Shown here: positions 16,731 to 24,550 of the stretch, piece after piece
Layout: each line of letters begins with the position of its first letter
How positions within the stretch are numbered: position 1 is the first letter of the stretch
DNA from: Bacillota bacterium
GTDB taxonomy: Bacteria > Bacillota > Clostridia > Acetivibrionales > JAMNXU01
Assembly: GCA_023623175.1 (NCBI GenBank)
Contig: JAMNXU010000021.1
Coordinates: forward strand, 132,912 to 196,911
Reading direction: 5' to 3'
Length of the DNA: 64,000 nt
Notes under the pieces: model-generated
Told to the model about the DNA's origin: nothing
Database searches by the model: none
Seen by the model: the letters and a program-made list of their open reading frames with translations, nothing else
Position numbers and translations under genes: made by a program

Positions 16731-18446
16731 TCATTCAACAACCTCAAGGGGGACATTGTGCCTCCTGGCTATGTCCTTGAGCTTCTCCTCCACTTCGTCC
16801 CTTGTATCAGGTTTTTCTTCTTTAATCCCGGAAATATCCTCTTCATCTATAAATTTAACCCTCACAGTTCTGCCAAGCCGCCGTGAAGCCGCTTCCTTCA
16901 CGACATCGAGATTCTCCGTCTTTGTAAAATAATCCTTGATTGTGCGGTTTTCCGCTGTAAACACCACGCCAATGGCACCGGTTCCGAGTTCAACGGCGTA
17001 GGTACCCACAAGGTATAAATAAATGGCCATTCTTCCGCTGTTTTTAATGTCAGTTACAACCTGGTCCCATTCCGGGATTCGCCTGTATTGAAACTCCTGG
17101 GCAGCAGTTTTTTTGCTGTTTTTGGATTTTGCCCCGTCAATTTGTACACTTTTGTTATTCTCTGCGTTATAACCCGATTTGTCGTCTCCGGCGGGTTCCC
17201 GTTCTATTCCCGCAGTTTCATTGGGGCTTTCCGGCCTGCTGTCCGCCCCTCCCTTTTGGGTTTCGCCGGCAGCACCCGCAGCGCCTGTTAATGCGCCCCT
17301 TTCTATTATGTGCTCCAGCCGCGCGAGCCTGGTCAAAACGTCATTTTCGGCAATATTCAGGTTCATTTCACTAAGCTTGATAAGAGTCGCTTCAAGCAGT
17401 ATCCTGGGATGGGCGGACCATTTCAGGTTGGCCTCGCATTCCGAAAGGTCCCTGATTATGCTTATCAGCAGATTATGATCAAGCTTCTCGGACTGTTTCT
17501 TAAGCCTTTCAATCACATCGCCCCGGAGTTCCAGCAGTTTTTCCGGGGATGAAGCCACTTTGCAGACAAGCATATTCCTGAAATAAAGTATCATGTCCCC
17601 GATAAACTTTCCTGTGTCCTTTCCCTGCGCGACAAGCTCGCTCACGGCATTCAAAACGGAAACGGTATCCCTGTTAATAATGAAATCCGCCAGGTCTGCC
17701 ATGAAGTCATCATTGACCATGCCGGCAACGGACAGGACATCATTGTAGCTTATAACCTCATTTCCCGGTGCGATGCACTGATCAAGCAGGCTGATGGCGT
17801 CCCTCAAAGCGCCGTCGGACAACTTGGCTATCAGTCCCGCCGCGTCCGCATCCAGCGTAATACCGTTCGCCGCGGCTATTTTATGGAGCCGCGCCACAAT
17901 GCCTTCGGCGCTTATTCTCCTGAAATCAAACCTCTGGCACCGGGACAGTATCGTGGCCGGAAGCCTGTGCGGTTCAGTAGTGGCCAGGATGAAAACAACA
18001 TGCGGCGGCGGTTCCTCAAGGGTTTTCAAAAGCGCATTGAAGGCTCCCGTTGAAAGCATATGCACTTCATCGATTATATAAACCTTGTATTTTGCCCTCG
18101 ACGGGGCATACACAACCTCGTCGCGTATTTCCCTGACATTGTCGACACTGTTGTTGGATGCCGCGTCTATTTCTATGACATCGAGTATGCTGCCGTCAAG
18201 AATTCCCGTGCAAATCTCGCACCGGTTGCACGGATCCCCGTTTACGGGATCCAGGCAGTTTATCGCCCTTGCCAGGATATGGGCCATCGTGGTCTTTCCC
18301 GTACCACGGGTACCGCAAAAAAGGTAGGCATGGGCAATCCGGCCCGAAATCACGCTGTTGCGCAGCGTCCTGACCACATGCTCCTGTTCCACCACATCTT
18401 CAAATACCTGGGGTCTCCATTTCCTGTACAGACTAATATACGACAT
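16731..18446 (-). CDS. dnaX: DNA polymerase III subunit gamma/tau
   Basis: A 571-residue clamp-loader ATPase that opens and loads the beta clamp. Residues 45-53 hold the P-loop (GTRGTGKTT). Four Cys at about 64, 73, 76 and 79 form the zinc site. 'IIDEVHML' (around 124-131) is Walker B, and an 'RCQRFDFRR' sensor region follows. The tail after about 375 is an acidic/Lys-rich linker and a C-terminal domain, giving a tau-like length. I see no strong frameshift site for a separate gamma form. ATG start after AGGAGG. The SRP RNA lies just upstream, as in Bacillus. Confidence 0.96.
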   Translation of the reverse strand: MSYISLYRKWRPQVFEDVVEQEHVVRTLRNSVISGRIAHAYLFCGTRGTGKTTMAHILARAINCLDPVNGDPCNRCEICTGILDGSILDVIEIDAASNNSVDNVREIRDEVVYAPSRAKYKVYIIDEVHMLSTGAFNALLKTLEEPPPHVVFILATTEPHRLPATILSRCQRFDFRRISAEGIVARLHKIAAANGITLDADAAGLIAKLSDGALRDAISLLDQCIAPGNEVISYNDVLSVAGMVNDDFMADLADFIINRDTVSVLNAVSELVAQGKDTGKFIGDMILYFRNMLVCKVASSPEKLLELRGDVIERLKKQSEKLDHNLLISIIRDLSECEANLKWSAHPRILLEATLIKLSEMNLNIAENDVLTRLARLEHIIERGALTGAAGAAGETQKGGADSRPESPNETAGIEREPAGDDKSGYNAENNKSVQIDGAKSKNSKKTAAQEFQYRRIPEWDQVVTDIKNSGRMAIYLYLVGTYAVELGTGAIGVVFTAENRTIKDYFTKTENLDVVKEAASRRLGRTVRVKFIDEEDISGIKEEKPDTRDEVEEKLKDIARRHNVPLEVVE

Positions 18447-18566
18447 CGGGACCTCCTGTTACAAAAAACTGTGACAACTTTCCAAATACAAGCAAATATC
18501 CTTCCTTAACCAAATATCTTTCCTTCAAGAAAGCAATTGTCCGTACAACATAACCAATCAATAATT

Positions 18567-18594
18567 ATTCTATCACACACGGAGCAAACAACAA
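18567..18594 (-). promoter_or_regulatory. Probable promoter of the dnaX operon
   Basis: Minus-strand TTGTTG, a 16-nt spacer and TAGAAT lie about 120 nt upstream of the dnaX start and downstream of the SRP RNA terminator. Confidence 0.4.
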
Positions 18595-18626
18595 ATACGA
18601 ACAGGCAACAAACCGGCTAAAACGCA

Positions 18627-18659
18627 AAAAAACAGGTCCGGAACCAACCCGAACCCGCT
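18627..18659 (-). terminator. Terminator of the SRP RNA gene
   Basis: Minus-strand hairpin GGTTCGGG/TTCCGGACC (about 8-10 bp with a G-U pair) is followed by seven T. It lies 32 nt past the mature 3' end of the SRP RNA. Confidence 0.75.
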
Positions 18660-18690
18660 TCATCAAATCAATCGGCATTATGTTATTAAA

Positions 18691-18964
18691 TTGGCCGTGC
18701 ACCTACCATCGACCTTCCGCCCATAAGCGTAACCCTTGCAGTTAACTCTAACCAGGCACCCTCACGGCACACGGAAATATCTGCTTACCGCTGCTTTCTT
18801 CCGAACCTGACGGGGTTCACAGGTTTCCGTTGCGTAAGACCCGGTTTTCATTGCCACTTACGAGGGGCAGACCTTACAGGGAAAAGCCTGCGGTAGGAAT
18901 TCAACCCTGCTATAGCGGATTGCAGGAACCAGGGCACCGCTACCTCCCCGCCTAGCACGGCCAA
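18691..18964 (-). ncRNA. ffs: Signal recognition particle RNA, large Firmicute type
   Basis: About 274 nt. The 5' region GCCGTGCTAGGCGGGGAGGT matches the Bacillus scRNA Alu domain almost base for base. The helix-8 tip GTCAGGTTCGGAAGAAAGCA binds Ffh. The termini TTGGCCGTGC and GCACGGCCAA are perfectly complementary. It is the scaffold for co-translational targeting of membrane and secreted proteins. A position upstream of dnaX is conserved in Firmicutes. One base in the helix-8 loop region (AGAAAG for AGGAAG) departs from the most common form. Confidence 0.97.
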
Positions 18965-19026
18965 AACCTTTTGTCAGTTTTTCAGGCATCAAAATCGGCT
19001 TTTCCCGCCTTATCGATGCATTGCTA

Positions 19027-19055
19027 ATTATATCGAAAAAAGCCTTGGTTGGCAA
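19027..19055 (-). promoter_or_regulatory. SRP RNA promoter
   Basis: Minus-strand TTGCCA, exactly 17 nt, then TATAAT. The predicted start near 19020 leaves a precursor leader of about 55 nt before the mature 5' end, implying processing. Confidence 0.85.
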
Positions 19056-19142
19056 GCAAATTGAGCAAGGCTGGCATGGTATTTTCAGGAAACGGGCAAC
19101 ATGATTTGAATGTGTTGCTGGATGTATAAAAAAATAAAAAAA

Positions 19143-19191
19143 AAGCACTTATTATAATGATTTATAAATAATACCGGATAACACAGTGCTT
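19143..19191 (-). terminator. Possible terminator downstream of the DUF350 operon
   Basis: Minus-strand arms AAGCACT and AGTGCTT are 35 nt apart and followed by a long T-run. The long loop makes this uncertain. If real, it ends the transcript of the four-gene operon at 19400-22669. Confidence 0.4.
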
Positions 19192-19236
19192 CCAAATATG
19201 AACTCAACTCACATCAATCATTTAAGGAGGAATAAA

Positions 19237-19347
19237 ATGAAAAAGCAAAATCATTGGCTCTGGTACTATAATAATAGCATATATAAATTAAAAATTCCAT
19301 ACTTTAGAAAGAAATATTATTTAAATTTTTCCTTAAATATTTGCTAA
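19237..19347 (+). CDS. Putative 36-residue aromatic, basic small protein
   Basis: I do not recognise it. An ideal ribosome-binding site (AAGGAGG, 6-nt spacer) precedes ATG. The frame encodes a peptide beginning MKKQNHWLWYYNNSIYKLKI, rich in Tyr, Trp, Lys and Asn, ending in Cys and TAA. It is not hydrophobic enough for a membrane span. It lies alone on the plus strand between the SRP RNA and DUF350 genes. The local sequence is very AT-rich, so a chance frame remains possible, but the spacing of the Shine-Dalgarno is hard to dismiss. Confidence 0.45.
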   Translation: MKKQNHWLWYYNNSIYKLKIPYFRKKYYLNFSLNIC

Positions 19348-19399
19348 TTCCAACAAAAATCTAAAAATTATTAAGTCTTTAAAAATCTTTCATGAATAT

Positions 19400-20293
19400 T
19401 TACTTAATAAAATGCAGAATTATTCCCGATACTCCGATATATATGGCCGCGATCCCGATGGCAGCGCCGATGTTGTTCTGCTCGTACACTTCGTTCCATA
19501 AATCTATTTTCAGGGCGGCCGTAAAAACGCGCCTGAACAGGAAGTTTAAAAAACCGTACAAAAACATGCACGCCAGGAAGACCATAGCCTGCTCGTTCAG
19601 GTGGAACTCGGTCTGAACCGACACAATGCCGCCAAGCAAGGATTCCATTCCAAAAACAAAACCAAGGAAACAGATGCCTTCCGCAATATTGTTGTCAATA
19701 AAAAGCTCCCTGACAAGCGAAGTCTTTCTTCTTAAAAGCAAAACATAAAAGACAAGACTCAGCAGAGAAAAAATAAATATGTTCAAAACCACGAGGATTG
19801 ATTCCATTATGTATTGCGCCTGCACGTCCATAAACCGGACCATGTTCGCGAAAATAACCGAAAGCGCGGTGGAAAACAGTGCTGCGGCAACATTGTGCTG
19901 CTTGAAAATCTCATCATTCAGAATCACGATCTCATTTCCCGTGGTGTCCGTCAGGAACCGCACAATAAATCCTGATGCCATCCTGAGAAACGTAAATACC
20001 GCCACGTAACCTATAACATAAGACAGGCAAACAAGCAGGTCTACAAAAATATTGCTGCTGGCCGAACCCTGGATTGCGCTGGCCGCAAGAAAAAGCGTCG
20101 GACCTACGAAAGCTCCTATAAACTCAACCCAGGCGGCAACGTTGTCTTTTTCAAAAAGGGCTTCCCTGAGATTTATCCTGCCAAGGACCAGGTAACTGTA
20201 AAGGAGCCACCCCATGGTAAAGCTAACTGCAATAATGGCAAAACTGAATAAAAAATTGTTGGCAAAAAACATCAAAAAGTCACTGAGTCCCAC
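19400..20293 (-). CDS. DUF350-type membrane protein with fourfold internal repeat
   Basis: A 297-residue protein of about eight hydrophobic segments. A motif of the form [E/D]-x-[F/Y]-x(3)-N-[V/I]-A recurs four times: 'LFEKDNVAAWVEF' near 46, 'IFKQHNVAAALFS' near 129, 'LFIDNNIAEGICF' near 198 and 'VYEQNNIGAAIGI' near 269. Each precedes a membrane helix. This is the DUF350 (YjfL) signature in duplicate, so the protein equals two fused family members. DUF350 proteins are inner-membrane proteins of unknown function. GTG start after GGGGGG. It begins 2 nt after the upstream 188-residue gene and is the last gene of the operon. Confidence 0.75.
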   Translation of the reverse strand: MGLSDFLMFFANNFLFSFAIIAVSFTMGWLLYSYLVLGRINLREALFEKDNVAAWVEFIGAFVGPTLFLAASAIQGSASSNIFVDLLVCLSYVIGYVAVFTFLRMASGFIVRFLTDTTGNEIVILNDEIFKQHNVAAALFSTALSVIFANMVRFMDVQAQYIMESILVVLNIFIFSLLSLVFYVLLLRRKTSLVRELFIDNNIAEGICFLGFVFGMESLLGGIVSVQTEFHLNEQAMVFLACMFLYGFLNFLFRRVFTAALKIDLWNEVYEQNNIGAAIGIAAIYIGVSGIILHFIK

Positions 20294-20295
20294 TT

Positions 20296-20862
20296 TTAAC
20301 CCCCCTGGTAAAATTTATAGAAAACATCGTCAACGGATTCTCCCCTGAACAGGCGGAACATGCCGGTATCCTGCGTAAGCTCGATATTGAGGTATTCCGT
20401 TTCTCCGTCGGCCATTCGCTCGAAAATCCAGATTTTTGCGCCTGTTTCCCTCTCCAGGCGGCCTGTTTCAACATCGTAAACCCTTATGGCGGCCCTGATT
20501 CCGTCGGCGCGTATTTCGCCGCGATACTCACGGCCTTCCGGGTCTACTGCATATCCCTGTTCCAGGGTTTTTAGAAAATCTTCATGGAACGGAAATGCAT
20601 AAATCAATTCAAAAAGATAAGCCTGGAGCTCTTCATTTTCATCTTCGATGACCTCGAAAACATACTCCGACGTTTTATCGCGGTCGAATATTACATACCG
20701 GGCAATTATGCGTTCCCGCGTCTCTATCTCCACAATCTTGCCAAACCTGTAAATCCCCGTGTCCCTGAGTTTTCCGCCGCTGAATTCAATAGTGGAGCTT
20801 CTTGTTATTTTAAGGGGGTTATAGATATCCTCAATGACCTTTTTACCGGATTTAAAAAACAT
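20296..20862 (-). CDS. Soluble acidic protein of unknown function in the DUF350 operon
   Basis: A 188-residue protein with no signal peptide or membrane span. It is rich in Glu and Arg and in predicted strands ('YVIFDRDKTSEYVFEVIEDE', 'GETEYLNIELTQDTGMFRLF'). I do not recognise a family. Soluble partners of DUF350 proteins (YjfK/DUF2491, DUF4178) have similar beta-rich character, but I see no motif proving membership. ATG start after GAGGAG. Spacing of 2 nt to the DUF350 gene and 31 nt from the exported-protein gene indicates one transcript and probably one complex. Confidence 0.7.
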   Translation of the reverse strand: MFFKSGKKVIEDIYNPLKITRSSTIEFSGGKLRDTGIYRFGKIVEIETRERIIARYVIFDRDKTSEYVFEVIEDENEELQAYLFELIYAFPFHEDFLKTLEQGYAVDPEGREYRGEIRADGIRAAIRVYDVETGRLERETGAKIWIFERMADGETEYLNIELTQDTGMFRLFRGESVDDVFYKFYQGG

Positions 20863-20893
20863 ATCCCCAACTCCTCCGCCTCTTAACGGCCTC

Positions 20894-21736
20894 TTAGTAT
20901 ATCCTGCTCCTGTACGGCTCTTTCGGGACGGGTGCTGAGAACATTTTCAGCATGACAAGCAGAACCGCGGATATAATAACCAGCGCAGCAACCGTTAATC
21001 CGAAATGCCTGACCGATCCCGGGTGCTTCGTTGTATAATAAACCATGTTAATATTGTCCAGCAGGTAATCCTCCGCAAACTGCAAATCCGGGTCCACATC
21101 GGGGTCGACATAGGTGGGATCCCTGGGAATGCCCTTTTGCTCCAAAGCCCTGATCCTGCTCTCAAGTTTTTCATATCCTACTTCATCAAAATGTTCCCTG
21201 AACTGGGACAGTTCATTCCAGTGATGGTACCAGAAAAGATCCGGAGCCCTCAGCAAAAACCAGAAATCCCACGGGCCGATTCGGGCTGAGCCGTAACTTA
21301 AGGCGTCTCCGTACAATTTTACATTCGCGCCTATGGTAACCGGTCTCGTTTCAAACGATGCAATCCTGTCATTCCTGGTTTTAACAGCTTCTTCGAAATT
21401 CATGCGTTCGTTCACGAAATATCTGCCGCTTCGCATCAAATCATTAACCTTTTGCTGCTGCTCGCTGAATTTCTGGTTGTAAGTTTCCCGACTGGTTTGG
21501 GAAGTTGCTTCTCTGAAGGCTTCCTGCATATACGTGTTTTTAAGTTTCTTAAGCCCAATGGAAAAAGACTGGCCGGAAAAGCCCGCAAGACTTTTGGAGA
21601 AGGATTTGCTTCCCGAAATACTTCTCCCTATTCCAAAATTGCCTCCTGTGAAAGCATTTCCCTTTGCCTCGGCATGTGCAAACCATGAGAAGACAATTAA
21701 AACTGAAATAAGCATAAAAATAAATTTCTGCCTCAC
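20894..21736 (-). CDS. Exported, C-terminally membrane-anchored protein of unknown function
   Basis: A 280-residue protein. A signal peptide (residues 1-24, ending in 'WFAHAEA') is followed by a Gly/Ser/Phe-rich stretch ('FTGGNFGIGRSISGSKSFSK'), a Gln/Glu/Lys-rich helical region and an aromatic core ('WDFWFLLRAPDLFWYHHWNE'). A single membrane helix (about 247-266) with a short basic tail ends it. Most of the chain would sit outside the cell. GTG start 3 nt after the lipid-kinase stop. No homologue recognised. Context suggests an envelope function with the DUF350 protein. Confidence 0.7.
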   Translation of the reverse strand: MRQKFIFMLISVLIVFSWFAHAEAKGNAFTGGNFGIGRSISGSKSFSKSLAGFSGQSFSIGLKKLKNTYMQEAFREATSQTSRETYNQKFSEQQQKVNDLMRSGRYFVNERMNFEEAVKTRNDRIASFETRPVTIGANVKLYGDALSYGSARIGPWDFWFLLRAPDLFWYHHWNELSQFREHFDEVGYEKLESRIRALEQKGIPRDPTYVDPDVDPDLQFAEDYLLDNINMVYYTTKHPGSVRHFGLTVAALVIISAVLLVMLKMFSAPVPKEPYRSRIY

Positions 21737-21739
21737 GTC

Positions 21740-22669
21740 TTATCTCTCCCTGGCAAACTGAAAAGTTTGAGGAAAAACCACTTTTATTGCGCGGGGATAA
21801 ATTTCAAATTCCGCTTTGCTGGTTCTCATCAATTCCCCGTCTATGTTCAGAGGCACTTCTTCATCGCTGCTGACGACAATTTTGCGGCAGGTGTGGAAAC
21901 TCACTCCTTCAATGCTTCCGTGACTGCCTTCCATGTACCTCGGGAACAACCTGAGTACCCTGCGCCGCGTCTGGCCTGCTACATGACAGACACTCAGCAG
22001 GCCGTCATCTATCGAAGCCCCGGGCACAGGCATCATGCCGCCGCCGTAATACCTGCCATTGGCAATGGCCGCGAGCAGCGTTGCCGATCGCATTTCACTG
22101 CCGTCCATGTCCAAAACAAGATTGTAATTTTTTAAGCCCCATACGGCTGAAATAATACCAAGAACATAGGCCATGCTTCCGCTTATGCCCGGTTTTTTCT
22201 TGAATTTCATCGTGCTCTCAACCACTCTTGCGTCAAAACCCACCGACGCAATGTTCACAAAAAACCTGCCGTTAACACGGGCAAGGTCAATGGCCCGTTC
22301 CCGGCCCTTCAGCAGCTGAAGCAGTATTTTTTCTATATAGCTCCCGCTCGGTCGCTTTTTTCCGGGATCAATGCCTATGCTTCTTACAAAGTCATTCCCG
22401 GAACCGCCGGGGACAACGGCAAGGCTTATATCGCTTCCGACCATTCCGTTAACTATTTCATTAACGGTTCCGTCGCCCCCGACGGAATATATACGGTCAA
22501 ATCCTTTCGACTGAGCCGCTTTTGCAATTTCCGTCGCATGGCCCGGAGAATTCGTTAGCTCTATAACATGGTCGACATTATTCTCTTCACAGTGTTTTTT
22601 TATAATCGGCACATATTCGCCGGTCCGGCCTTTTCCCGCAACAGGATTTACAATAAACAGGCATTTCAT
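21740..22669 (-). CDS. Diacylglycerol kinase family lipid kinase (YegS/DgkB type)
   Basis: A 309-residue cytosolic kinase of the DAGK catalytic superfamily. The nucleotide-binding 'VGGDGTVNEIVNG' (GGDGT) and 'VVPGGSGNDFVRSIG' are intact. It would phosphorylate diacylglycerol or a related lipid, recycling lipid head-group turnover products. Substrates in this family vary. ATG start after AAGGAG. It is first of the tight run leading to the exported protein, the soluble protein and the DUF350 protein. The URO-D gene upstream ends 30 nt before it and may be cotranscribed. Confidence 0.9.
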   Translation of the reverse strand: MKCLFIVNPVAGKGRTGEYVPIIKKHCEENNVDHVIELTNSPGHATEIAKAAQSKGFDRIYSVGGDGTVNEIVNGMVGSDISLAVVPGGSGNDFVRSIGIDPGKKRPSGSYIEKILLQLLKGRERAIDLARVNGRFFVNIASVGFDARVVESTMKFKKKPGISGSMAYVLGIISAVWGLKNYNLVLDMDGSEMRSATLLAAIANGRYYGGGMMPVPGASIDDGLLSVCHVAGQTRRRVLRLFPRYMEGSHGSIEGVSFHTCRKIVVSSDEEVPLNIDGELMRTSKAEFEIYPRAIKVVFPQTFQFARER

Positions 22670-22699
22670 ATTTATCTCCTTGAAATCGGCATACCTGTT

Positions 22700-23824
22700 T
22701 CAGGCTTTCATGCCGAACATTCTTTCCTTAAGATCCAGGTAATACAGGTAGTCCTCCGGTTTTACGTTGGGCGGGCAACGATGGTCGCAGAAAGGTATAT
22801 AACCTCCCCTGGCAACAAGGGGTTCAAGGGTCTCAAGGTATGCCTTTATTGCTTCAGGCCCTTTCGCAAGTTCCAGCTTGTCTACACCGCCCATAATGCG
22901 CAGTTCCTTGCCGTATTCATTGAGCAGCTCCGCGGGATGGGAACATCCGTTGACTTCGAAGGGGAAAAGACAGTTTATGCCGCCTTCCAGCATATATGGA
23001 AGCAGGGGCCTGACATCTCCGTCACAGTCGGTGTACCAGAGGTCAATGCCGTATTGTCTCAGTTTTTTGCTTATGCGCTTGTATCTCGGCACCACGACTT
23101 CCTTGAAAAAGTCTACCCTGACGATGGGACCGTTTTTGAAGCAAATATCCTCCCAGCCCGATGCAAAGTCAAACTTGAAATGGGGCAGAACCTGATCGAG
23201 GAAATCCTCCACGAGCTGGCAGCATGTCTCCACCATGTCCTCAACCATGTCAGGGTAATCGAAGCAGGCATAGGCGAGACCTTCAAAGGTCAGCATATCC
23301 CTGATTTTCCCTATCATGGAACCACAGCTTACGCCAAGCGGATAATCCCTGTCATCGGGATGGAGTTTTTTAAGTTTTTCAATATCGACCTTCCTTGCGG
23401 GATCATCGCGCCTGAAACGTTCTTCCTTTACCCTTTTCCAGTCGTCGGGAGTAACAACGGTTGACTTTATAAAGTGGGGTATGGTGTCATGTCCGTCCTT
23501 GGGCACTTCAGCCAGCAATCCGTCTTCGTTTATAATTATCCTGCTTGTCGGTGTTTCATCCACCACTTTTTCCTCGAAAGGCGGATTCATCCATACTTTT
23601 CCGCTTATTGTCTCAATCCTGTCAAAATTAAAAAACCTGTCGGCCTGCCTGTTATTGGTTATTCCGTTTTCGTAAAAAATAGGCCAGACCTTGAAATTCT
23701 CGTCCCAATAACCAAACTCCATATTGAAGCATCGGTCAAAGGGCTTGTAATGCATTTGGTTGTTAAATCTCTCGCGATCAGTCATGGTGCCTTTCCACTT
23801 GGGCCGAATTGGTTTGATTTCCAT
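22700..23824 (-). CDS. Uroporphyrinogen-decarboxylase-fold protein (putative methyltransferase), copy 1
   Basis: A 374-residue TIM barrel of the URO-D superfamily, which includes both HemE and corrinoid methyltransferases (MtaA, CmuA). Characteristic segments are 'TDRERFNNQMHYKPFDRCFN' at the start, 'GWEDICFKNGPIV', 'WYTDCDGDVRPLLPYMLEGG' and 'IMGGVDKLELAKG'. The HxCG zinc motif of MtaA is replaced by 'TDCDGD', and HemE's N-terminal Arg-rich site is absent, so heme synthesis is unlikely. Start chosen at ATG 23824 with GAGGAGG upstream. It shares the 'WED-x-x-F-x-NGP' and 'D-G-D' motifs with the copy at 61724. Substrate unknown. Confidence 0.82.
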   Translation of the reverse strand: MEIKPIRPKWKGTMTDRERFNNQMHYKPFDRCFNMEFGYWDENFKVWPIFYENGITNNRQADRFFNFDRIETISGKVWMNPPFEEKVVDETPTSRIIINEDGLLAEVPKDGHDTIPHFIKSTVVTPDDWKRVKEERFRRDDPARKVDIEKLKKLHPDDRDYPLGVSCGSMIGKIRDMLTFEGLAYACFDYPDMVEDMVETCCQLVEDFLDQVLPHFKFDFASGWEDICFKNGPIVRVDFFKEVVVPRYKRISKKLRQYGIDLWYTDCDGDVRPLLPYMLEGGINCLFPFEVNGCSHPAELLNEYGKELRIMGGVDKLELAKGPEAIKAYLETLEPLVARGGYIPFCDHRCPPNVKPEDYLYYLDLKERMFGMKA

Positions 23825-23922
23825 GCGATACCTCCTCGCCGGGCAGATCCTCAACCCGGAATTTACGCAAAAATTGATAAGTCCATACTTATTATTCAAT
23901 ATAAACTTAAATTTTAATTTAA

Positions 23923-23951
23923 ATTTTAATATAATTTCACTGCCATGTCAC
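23923..23951 (-). promoter_or_regulatory. Probable promoter for the URO-D/lipid-kinase operon
   Basis: Minus-strand GTGACA, a 17-nt spacer and TAAAAT lie about 100 nt upstream of the start at 23824. Confidence 0.45.
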
Positions 23952-24047
23952 CCAAATATTTATGTTAGATTAAAAACGGAAAACTCCTGCCTGAAACAGA
24001 ATATTTCAGAAAAAATAAATATAAATACGGCTGCCGGGACAAAGCCC

Positions 24048-24076
24048 TTGCCGCTTTTAAAAAATGGTATTAAAAT
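24048..24076 (+). promoter_or_regulatory. Promoter of the small membrane protein gene
   Basis: TTGCCG, a 17-nt spacer and TAAAAT, about 43 nt upstream of the start at 24119. Confidence 0.5.
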
Positions 24077-24118
24077 CAATATATAACAAGCCGGCTTGGC
24101 CCAAAAAGGAGTATGCCC

Positions 24119-24463
24119 ATGAGCGAAACCGCAAGCACTGTACTGTTCTATATTTTTTTGGCGGCTTTACTGGGAATGATAATATCGAATATTATTCTCG
24201 TCAGGGAGACAGGCCGCAGGCTGGCGATCTTTTTGACGAGTGTCGTCCTGCCGCTGGTTTTGTTTTTGCTCTATTATTATTATGAGGCTCCGAAAATTAA
24301 AGACACGAGGGAATTATCCAGGGACACCGCTCTTCTCCTTTTGAAAATGGACCTGATAACCTATTTCCTCGTGGTGGTTTTTGTGATCCATGCGGTCATC
24401 CTGGTCTTCCAGGCGTTTCGAAAGGGAGTCGGAAAAAAGAAAAACGGCCGGGAAAAATCTTAG
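24119..24463 (+). CDS. Small three-helix membrane protein of unknown function
   Basis: A 114-residue protein with three hydrophobic segments (about residues 5-25, 35-55 and 78-100) and a basic tail (KKKNGREK). I do not recognise a family. AAGGAG lies 7 nt before the ATG at 24119 (MSETAS); the ATG at 24113 is too close to that site. It is a single plus-strand gene between two minus-strand genes, with its own promoter. Confidence 0.65.
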   Translation: MSETASTVLFYIFLAALLGMIISNIILVRETGRRLAIFLTSVVLPLVLFLLYYYYEAPKIKDTRELSRDTALLLLKMDLITYFLVVVFVIHAVILVFQAFRKGVGKKKNGREKS

Positions 24464-24550
24464 CCGTTCCGAAAAAGGACAAGTCCTGTATTGGGCAGGA
24501 TATATCCTGTACCTTGTTAAACCGTTTATTTAAACAGCGTCGCGATTTAA

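Noticed and set aside
18858-19148. A 96-codon minus-strand open frame
   Set aside because: It lies across the 5' part of the SRP RNA and its promoter. The RNA match is decisive and the protein has no coding character.
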